DNA from: Rubrivivax sp.
Lineage (GTDB): Bacteria; Pseudomonadota; Gammaproteobacteria; Burkholderiales; Burkholderiaceae_C
Length of the DNA: 64,000 nucleotides
Assembly (NCBI GenBank): GCA_016789955.1
Contig: JAEUPB010000018.1
Span: 1 to 64,000, forward strand
Direction of reading: 5' to 3'
Shown here piece by piece: positions 58,588 to 64,000 of the stretch (position 1 is the stretch's first letter; each line of letters begins with the position of its first letter). The notes under the pieces were generated by a model. The model had not been told where the DNA came from, did no database searches, and saw only the letters and a list, made by a program, of their open reading frames with translations. The position numbers and the translations under genes are program-made.

Positions 58588-59604
58588 ATGACTTCGCGCC
58601 TCCTAGCCCAAGCCACCTCGTGGATCACGACCGCGGCCGTCCGGCACGGTGACTCGCTGCCTGACGAACTGATGCGGCGCCTGTCCCTGACGCGCCGCTC
58701 CGCGCTCGGCCTGCTTCGGCAGCTGGAAGCGGCGCAGTGGCTGGTGCGCAGCGGCTCGCCGCGCCACCCGGGCTGGCGGCCCGGCCCGCTGCGGCAGATG
58801 GTGCAGACCTATGCGCTCGACGGGCTGATGGAAGACGAACCCTGGGCCCAGGACTACGCGCCGTTCCTGGCGCTCCAGCCCAACGTCGCACGCCTCGCCC
58901 AGCACGCGTTCTCGGAGCTGCTGAACAACGCCATCGACCACAGCGGCGGCAGCGCCGTGACCGTCTCGGTGCGCCAGACCGCGATGCACCTGCAGATGCT
59001 GGTCTCCGACGACGGCTGCGGCTTGTTCGAGCGCATCGCGCGCCACCATCGCATCGACGACCCGCAGCTGGCGATGTTCGAGCTGGCCAAGGGCAAGCTC
59101 ACGACGCAACCCGACCAGCACAGCGGCCACGGCCTGCACGTCACCACGCGCCTGGCCGACTTCTTCCACGTGCATGCCAACCACCAGGCGTTCCAGCGCA
59201 GCGGCGAGCAGGCGCGCTGGTCGCGCTCGCGCCCGGTGGAGCGCATGGGCACCTCGGTGTACCTGGCGATCGCGCTGGACACCCCGCGCACGCTCGACGA
59301 CGTGCTGCGCTCGTGCAGCGTCGAGCGCGGCTACACCTTCGACAGCACCGTGGTGCCGCTGCGGCTGCTGCTGGGCGAGAACATCGGCCTGGAGTCCCGC
59401 GCGCAGGCCAAGCGCGTGGCCTCGCGGCTGCCGTCCTTCCGCCGCGCCGAGATCGACTTCTCGGGCATCGCCGACATCGGCCACGGCTTCGCCGACGAGC
59501 TGTTCCGCGTGTTCGAGCGGCAGCACCCGGCCTTGCAGGTCGTGCCCACCGGCATGGCGCCGCGCGTCGGCGCGATGGTCGATTCGATCCGCTCGGCGGC
59601 CTGA
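58588..59604 (+). CDS. Helix-turn-helix / HATPase / STAS-like (DUF4325) protein
   Basis: A 338-residue protein of three parts. Residues ~1-75 resemble a winged helix ([20 protein letters not shown]). Residues ~85-230 form a GHKL ATPase like that of anti-sigma kinases: N box [17 protein letters not shown]1 [13 protein letters not shown]2 [16 protein letters not shown]. The C-terminal ~90 residues ([34 protein letters not shown]) fit the STAS-like DUF4325 domain. No His-phosphorylation site is seen. Combination suggests a switch in which ATP state controls DNA or partner binding; no direct evidence. It is divergent from fba. Confidence 0.75.
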   Translation: MTSRLLAQATSWITTAAVRHGDSLPDELMRRLSLTRRSALGLLRQLEAAQWLVRSGSPRHPGWRPGPLRQMVQTYALDGLMEDEPWAQDYAPFLALQPNVARLAQHAFSELLNNAIDHSGGSAVTVSVRQTAMHLQMLVSDDGCGLFERIARHHRIDDPQLAMFELAKGKLTTQPDQHSGHGLHVTTRLADFFHVHANHQAFQRSGEQARWSRSRPVERMGTSVYLAIALDTPRTLDDVLRSCSVERGYTFDSTVVPLRLLLGENIGLESRAQAKRVASRLPSFRRAEIDFSGIADIGHGFADELFRVFERQHPALQVVPTGMAPRVGAMVDSIRSAA

Positions 59605-59628
59605 GGCTGCGCCTGCGGGATCAGGCCG
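59597..59628. terminator. Convergent hairpin embracing two stop codons
   Basis: CGGCCTGA and TCAGGCCG form an 8-bp stem; the left arm holds the TGA of the HATPase/STAS-like gene and the right arm the stop of purC on the other strand. Loop 16 bases. It could end transcription in both directions; no T tract. Confidence 0.45.
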
Positions 59629-60508
59629 TCAGCAAAGCCTGCGCGCGCCGGTAGCGCTCGGCGCAGGCGGCGATCACGTCGTCGGGGATCACGAGCCCTG
59701 GCGGCAGGCCGGCGCTGCCGAAGCCGGGATATTCGCGCTGCAGCCAGTCACGGATCGGCTGCTTGTCGTAGCTCGGGGGCGTCTGACCTTCCACCACCTG
59801 GTCGGCAGGCCAGAAGCGAGACGAATCCGGCGTCAGCACCTCGTCCATCAGCGTCAGCGTGCCGTCGGCATCCAGGCCGAACTCGAACTTCGTGTCGGCG
59901 ATGACGATGCCGCGCGCCAGCGCGTGCGCCGCCGCTTCGGTGTAGAGCTGCAGCGACACGCTGCGGATGCGCTCGGCCAGCGGCGCGCCGATGCGGCGCA
60001 CCATCTCGTCGAAGGCGATGTTCTCGTCGTGCTCGCCCACCGCGGCCTTGGCTGCCGGCGTGAAGATCGGGTCGGGCAGCCGGCTCGCGTTGCGAAACCC
60101 GGCGGGCAGCGGCGCGCCGCACACGGTGCCGCGGGCCTCGTACTCCTTCAGCCCCGAGCCTGCCAGGTAGCCGCGCACCACGGCTTCGACCAGCACCGGC
60201 CGCAGCCGCTTCACGAGCATCGAGCGGCCCTCGACCAGCGGCTTCTCGTCGTCGGCCACCACCGACTCGGGCGCCTCGCCGGTGAGGTGGTTCGGCACCA
60301 CGTGCGCCAGCAGCGAGAACCAGTGCAGCGACATCGCCGTCAGCACCCGGCCCTTGCCGGGCACCGGCTGCGGCAGCACGATGTCGAACGCCGACAGGCG
60401 GTCGCTGGCGACCATCAGGATGCGGTCGGTGCCGACGGCGTAGTTGTCGCGCACCTTGCCGCGCGCCAGCAGCGGGAGCGAGTGCAGCAGCGGGGTCGTC
60501 ACGATCAC
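59621..60508 (-). CDS. purC: Phosphoribosylaminoimidazole-succinocarboxamide synthase (SAICAR synthetase)
   Basis: A 295-residue PurC of the longer, yeast-like (Ade1) type. [20 protein letters not shown] (~17-36), [17 protein letters not shown] (~37-53), [16 protein letters not shown] (~107-122), [12 protein letters not shown] (~206-217) and [14 protein letters not shown] (~222-235). It joins CAIR and aspartate in purine synthesis. Start GTG at 60508 overlaps the pyk stop (GTGA), so it is coupled to pyk. purE and purK are not next to it. Confidence 0.95.
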   Translation of the reverse strand: MIVTTPLLHSLPLLARGKVRDNYAVGTDRILMVASDRLSAFDIVLPQPVPGKGRVLTAMSLHWFSLLAHVVPNHLTGEAPESVVADDEKPLVEGRSMLVKRLRPVLVEAVVRGYLAGSGLKEYEARGTVCGAPLPAGFRNASRLPDPIFTPAAKAAVGEHDENIAFDEMVRRIGAPLAERIRSVSLQLYTEAAAHALARGIVIADTKFEFGLDADGTLTLMDEVLTPDSSRFWPADQVVEGQTPPSYDKQPIRDWLQREYPGFGSAGLPPGLVIPDDVIAACAERYRRAQALLTA

Positions 60509-61935
60509 CCGACCTGGCAGACCTTGAGCATGTTGGTGCCGCCCGGGTGGCCCATCGGCTCGCCGCAGGTGATCGCGTAGGTGTCGCCGGGCTTGAGCAC
60601 GCCGCTGTGCACCAGCAGCGTCTCGGCGGCCACCAGTGCCTCGTCACGGTCGGACAGGCGCGGCATCAGCATCGGGCGCACGTTGCGGTACAGCGTCATC
60701 TTGCGTTGCGACTGCACCTGCGTCGTGAGGCCGTAGATCGGCGTGCGGATGTGGTGGCGGCTCATCCACAGTGCCGTCGAGCCCGACTCGGTCAGCGCCA
60801 GGATCGCCTTGCAGCCCAGGTGATGCGCGGTGAACAGCGCGCCCATCGCGATGCTCTGGTCGATGCGGCCGAAGGTCTTGTCGATGAACGAGGCGTCGAG
60901 CTCGACATCATCGGCACGCTCGGCTTCCTCGGCGATGGCAGCCATCTGCTCGACGGTCTCCACAGGGTACTTGCCGGCGGCGGTCTCGGCGCTGAGCATC
61001 ACGGCATCGGTGCCGTCAAGCACCGCATTGGCCACGTCGCTGACCTCGGCGCGCGTGGGCACCGGGTTCTGGATCATGCTCTCCATCATCTGCGTGGCGG
61101 TGATGACGACCTTGTCCATCTCGCGCGCCAGCCGGATCATCCGCTTCTGCAGCGCCGGCACCGCCGCGTTGCCCACCTCCACCGCCAGGTCGCCGCGCGC
61201 GACCATGATGCCGTCGCTGGCGCGCAGGATGTTCTCGAGCTGCGGGATCGCCTCGCTGCGCTCGATCTTGGCGATCATCGCCGGCTTGTGGCGGTGGCTC
61301 TCGCCGGCCACGTTGGCGAGCTGGCGCGCCATCTCCATGTCGGTGGCGCTCTTGGGGAAGCTCACCGCCATGTACTCGCACTGGAACGACACCGCGGTCT
61401 TGATGTCCTCCATGTCCTTGGCGGTGAGGGCCGGCGCGGTGAGCCCGCCGCCCTGCTTGTTGATGCCCTTGTTGTTCGACAGCTCGCCGCCGATCTTCAC
61501 GACCGTGTGCACCTGCTCGCCGCGCACCGCCTCCACGGTCAGCACGATCAGGCCGTCGTTGAGCAGCAGCGTGTCGCCGGGGCGCACGTCGCGCGGCAGT
61601 TCCTTGTAGTCGAGGCCGACCGCGCCCACGTCGCCCGGCGACGTGCGCTGGGCGTCGAGCACGAAGCGCTTGCCCGCCTCGAGCATCACGCGGCCGCCCT
61701 CGAACTTGCCGACGCGGATCTTGGGCCCCTGCAAGTCGGCCATCAGCGCCACCGGCTTGCCCACGCGCGCGGCGATGTCGCGCACGAGGTTGGCCCGGGC
61801 TATGTGGTCCTGGGCGGTGCCGTGGCTGAAGTTGAGCCGGACCACGTCGACACCGGCGCGCAGCAGGCGTTCGAGCACGGCGGGGTCGCTCGACGCCGGG
61901 CCGAGGGTGGCGACGATCTTCGTGGCACGGGTCAT
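60505..61935 (-). CDS. pyk: Pyruvate kinase
   Basis: A 476-residue pyruvate kinase. N-terminal [12 protein letters not shown] and VVRLNFSHG (~30-38), the active-site region [18 protein letters not shown] (~212-229, catalytic Lys), [10 protein letters not shown], and [21 protein letters not shown] (~278-298, in two pieces). It makes ATP and pyruvate from PEP at the end of glycolysis. ATG at 61935. It forms an operon with purC, whose start it overlaps. Confidence 0.96.
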   Translation of the reverse strand: MTRATKIVATLGPASSDPAVLERLLRAGVDVVRLNFSHGTAQDHIARANLVRDIAARVGKPVALMADLQGPKIRVGKFEGGRVMLEAGKRFVLDAQRTSPGDVGAVGLDYKELPRDVRPGDTLLLNDGLIVLTVEAVRGEQVHTVVKIGGELSNNKGINKQGGGLTAPALTAKDMEDIKTAVSFQCEYMAVSFPKSATDMEMARQLANVAGESHRHKPAMIAKIERSEAIPQLENILRASDGIMVARGDLAVEVGNAAVPALQKRMIRLAREMDKVVITATQMMESMIQNPVPTRAEVSDVANAVLDGTDAVMLSAETAAGKYPVETVEQMAAIAEEAERADDVELDASFIDKTFGRIDQSIAMGALFTAHHLGCKAILALTESGSTALWMSRHHIRTPIYGLTTQVQSQRKMTLYRNVRPMLMPRLSDRDEALVAAETLLVHSGVLKPGDTYAITCGEPMGHPGGTNMLKVCQVG

Positions 61936-62078
61936 GCGCGGGTCTTTCGGGCTGCGGGGTGCGGCCGGGGGCGGCATTATCGGGTGCCGGTCGATGGGCC
62001 CTCTCGATGCAAACGCTTGTCGCTGAAGAAGGCGCAGGCTGCTTTCCGGGCGCCGGCCTTCGCCGACACTCGCGGCCC

Positions 62079-62927
62079 ATGCCGCCCCACCCGATGCGCA
62101 GCAAGCTGTTCGTGCCCGGCGAGCGCGACGACCTCTACCGCAAGGCGCTGGCCACCGCGGCCGACCAGGTGGCGCTGGACCTGGAGGACGCCGTGCCCGC
62201 GGCGCGCAAGCCCCGCGCCCGCGAGTGCGTGCGCGCCTTCCTGCAGGGCGCGGTGGCGCGCGAGCAGGCGTCTCGTCTGATCGTGCGGGCGAACGCCGTC
62301 GGCAGCGCGGACTTTCGAGACGACCTGGCCGTGTTCACCGGTGGCGCGCCGGTGGCGGTCGCGCTGCCCAAGGTCGAGTCCGCCGCCGACGTGCAGGCCG
62401 CGCTCGCAGCCCTCGACCACGTGCGCGGAGACGACGTGACGCGGCTGCTCTGCACCATCGAGACCCCGCGCGGCCTGCGCCAGGCACACGAGATCGCCGG
62501 TGCCAGCCCGCGCGTGGCGGGCCTGCAGCTCGGCCTCGTCGACCTGTTCGCCCAGGCCGGCATCGACCGCGGCGACGCGGCGGCGGTGCACGCGGCGATG
62601 TACGCGCTGGCGATGGCCGCGGCCGAGCACGGCGTGCCGGTGTTCGACTCCGCCTACCCGCCGCTGCACGACGAAGCCGGGTTTCGCGCCGAGGCGCTGC
62701 GGGCGCGGGCACTGGGCTACGCCGGCAAGAGCTGCATCCATCCGCGACAGGTGCCGTGGGCGAACGAGGTGTTCATGCCCGGCGCGGAGGAACTGGCGCG
62801 CGCACGGCGGATCGTCGATGCCGCCGCGCACCATGGCGGCGCCGTGTTCGAGCTCGATGGGGCGATGGTCGACAAGCCGATCGTCGAGCGCGCGCAGCGG
62901 CTGCTGGCGCGCGGTGGCACCGCATGA
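62079..62927 (+). CDS. HpcH/HpaI aldolase / CitE-like lyase family protein
   Basis: A 282-residue member of the CitE/malyl-CoA lyase family: MRSKLFVPGERDDLYRKAL near the start, ALDLEDAVPAARKPRARE (~30-47; acidic metal ligand), LPKVESAADV (~100, Glu), CTIETPRGLRQAHEIAG and FDSAYPPLHDE, KSCIHPRQV (~222-230). Such proteins cleave or hydrolyse CoA thioesters of hydroxyacids. ATG at 62079 or 62094. Its stop overlaps the next gene (ATGA). No citD/citF genes here, so not citrate lyase itself. Confidence 0.85.
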   Translation: MPPHPMRSKLFVPGERDDLYRKALATAADQVALDLEDAVPAARKPRARECVRAFLQGAVAREQASRLIVRANAVGSADFRDDLAVFTGGAPVAVALPKVESAADVQAALAALDHVRGDDVTRLLCTIETPRGLRQAHEIAGASPRVAGLQLGLVDLFAQAGIDRGDAAAVHAAMYALAMAAAEHGVPVFDSAYPPLHDEAGFRAEALRARALGYAGKSCIHPRQVPWANEVFMPGAEELARARRIVDAAAHHGGAVFELDGAMVDKPIVERAQRLLARGGTA

Positions 62928-64000
62928 CGCGCGGGGCGGCCGCCTTGGACTTGCGCGCGACAGCCCGGGCGCTGCTGCTGTGCCTGGTCTGGGTGGCGGC
63001 GCTGTTCGGGCCAGTCCTGCAGCCGGCCCGGGCCGAGACGCTCGCCCGCGTGCAGCAGGCCGCACTGCCCGCGCCGGTGGGGCCGGTGGCGTGGCTGGTG
63101 TCGTCCGGCGGCACGCTGCTGGCCGGTGACGGCGCGAAGGGCTGGCAGCTCGACGCCGAAGGGCGGCGCTGGACCCCGCTGCCGTGGTCGCTGCCGGCCG
63201 GCATGACAGGCGTGCTCGGCGGATCGGATGCCGCCTACCTGCTGGCCGGCGACGCCGCGAGCCCGGGGCGCGCCACCCGGCTGTGGCGCGTCTCTCCGGA
63301 AGGCCTGCAAGCCCAGCCCGACCTGCCGCGCCCGCTGCGCGACGTGCAGGGCAGCGTGGCCGGCGCCGTGGTGATGATCACCGGCCTCGACGACGAAAGC
63401 CGCCCGCGCGTGTACCGGCTGGCTGCGGGCCAGTGGGCGGAACGGCCGGCCTGGCCGTCGACTGCCGGCGCGGCCCCGGCCTCGGCGCTGTTCGAACAGG
63501 GCGGCGCGCTGTACGCCGTGCTGCCCGGCCCTCGGGCCGAACAGAGGGCCGACCAGATCTGGCGCTGGCTGCCCGCCGAAGGCTGGCGCCTGCGCAGTGC
63601 GGCACCGGGCCGCGTGCTGCCCGGCTCGGGCCGGGTCACGGGGCAGGCCCACCTCGCGTTCGCCCTGGCGCCGCCCGCGGGCGCGGCGTCGGTTCGATGG
63701 ATGACCTGGCAATCGATCACCAACGCCTGGGCACCGCTGGCCGAGCTGCCTGCGAGCGCCGGCACGGGCAGCGTCACGCCGTGGCGGCGCGGCATCGCCT
63801 GGGTCGCCGCCGGCGGGGCCGCACCCGTGCAGATCGAGACGGCAGAGATCGAGCCCGGCCGCCACCTGCTGAAGGGCCTCGACTGGGGCGTGATCGTCAT
63901 CTACCTGGCGGCGATGATGGCCATCGGCGGCTGGTTCTACCTGCGCGAGAAGCGCCAGTCGACGGCCGACTTCTTCGTCGGCGGACGCTCGATCCCGTTC
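62924..64000 (+). CDS. Sodium:solute symporter with large N-terminal extracytoplasmic domain (3' truncated by window)
   Basis: The ATG overlaps the preceding stop, and the frame is open to the window end (359 codons). Residues ~1-45 include a hydrophobic signal-like helix (ALLLCLVWVAALFGPVL) ending PARA. Residues ~50-315 are Trp/Gly-rich with blade-like repeats (LSGGTLLAG-type strands, RLWRVSPEGL, VYRLAAGQWAERPAW, QIWRWLPAEGWRLR, WMTWQSITNAWAPL) resembling a Kelch propeller. From ~325 a membrane helix (WGVIVIYLAAMMAIGGWFY) and KRQSTADFFVGGRSIPF match the start of the SSS symporter family. Solute unknown; NanM-like propellers suggest a sugar or acid (inference). Confidence 0.82.
   Translation, partial: MTRGAAALDLRATARALLLCLVWVAALFGPVLQPARAETLARVQQAALPAPVGPVAWLVSSGGTLLAGDGAKGWQLDAEGRRWTPLPWSLPAGMTGVLGGSDAAYLLAGDAASPGRATRLWRVSPEGLQAQPDLPRPLRDVQGSVAGAVVMITGLDDESRPRVYRLAAGQWAERPAWPSTAGAAPASALFEQGGALYAVLPGPRAEQRADQIWRWLPAEGWRLRSAAPGRVLPGSGRVTGQAHLAFALAPPAGAASVRWMTWQSITNAWAPLAELPASAGTGSVTPWRRGIAWVAAGGAAPVQIETAEIEPGRHLLKGLDWGVIVIYLAAMMAIGGWFYLREKRQSTADFFVGGRSIPF

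Overview
The window is about 70% G+C with tightly packed genes. Its content (Aap-type amino-acid transporter, PntAB, DUF883/YqjE/YqjK cluster, PEP-CTERM protein, DUF3717 and CoxG/XdhC proteins) points to a betaproteobacterium of the order Burkholderiales, probably near the Rubrivivax/Leptothrix/Methylibium group. That placement is inferred from gene content and codon bias; there is no rRNA or tRNA gene to anchor it.

Layout. 1-2.5 kb: end of the ATP synthase operon (atpD, atpC), then a yqjD-yqjE-yqjK-like envelope cluster. 2.5-9 kb: acyl-CoA synthetase, FAD oxidoreductase, PPK2, a CoxG-XdhC pair and a cytochrome c/P460-type protein. 9-16.5 kb: aapJQMP general amino-acid ABC transporter, divergent from pntAB. 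16.5-27.3 kb: the most unusual part, with two tandem paralogous SARP/AfsR-like regulators downstream of a 1675-residue repeat-rich PEP-CTERM protein. The promoter region of the latter carries an 11-bp-period direct repeat of the kind SARP proteins bind. 27.4-34 kb: two small paired membrane proteins, uvrA, recQ and ssb. 34-36.7 kb: cupin, acyltransferase and peptide-type substrate-binding protein, coupled by stop/start overlaps. 36.65-37.81 kb: an intact IS630-family element inserted in the TA of a stop codon, which it regenerates. 38-41.5 kb: thiolase, Crp/Fnr regulator, trxB, rpmB-rpmG. 41.5-45.4 kb: a coupled operon of DUF4394 lipoprotein, cupredoxin-like protein and GGDEF/EAL protein. 45.5-50.7 kb: desaturase, rsmB, purN, trpS, carboxylesterase. 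50.7-54.4 kb: OmpA-like protein, DUF3717-DUF1289 fusion, MATE transporter and a nitrile hydratase pair (CSLCSC metal motif, usually Fe-type) with its own promoter. 54.5-57.3 kb: histidine kinase, OmpR-type regulator and a Spy/CpxP-like protein, resembling an envelope-stress module. 57.4-64 kb: fba, a helix-turn-helix/HATPase/STAS-like protein, pyk-purC, a CitE-like lyase, and the start of a sodium:solute symporter with a large N-terminal non-membrane (probably propeller) domain that runs off the window.

Most of the window is core metabolism and information processing. The accessory or less-described parts are the PEP-CTERM/SARP-like locus, the lipoprotein/cupredoxin/c-di-GMP operon, the nitrile hydratase without a visible activator, the HATPase/STAS-like protein, the two-protein membrane pair and the propeller-symporter fusion. 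No CRISPR array, prophage, tRNA or rRNA was seen. Long open frames opposite real genes are a G+C artefact and are left out.
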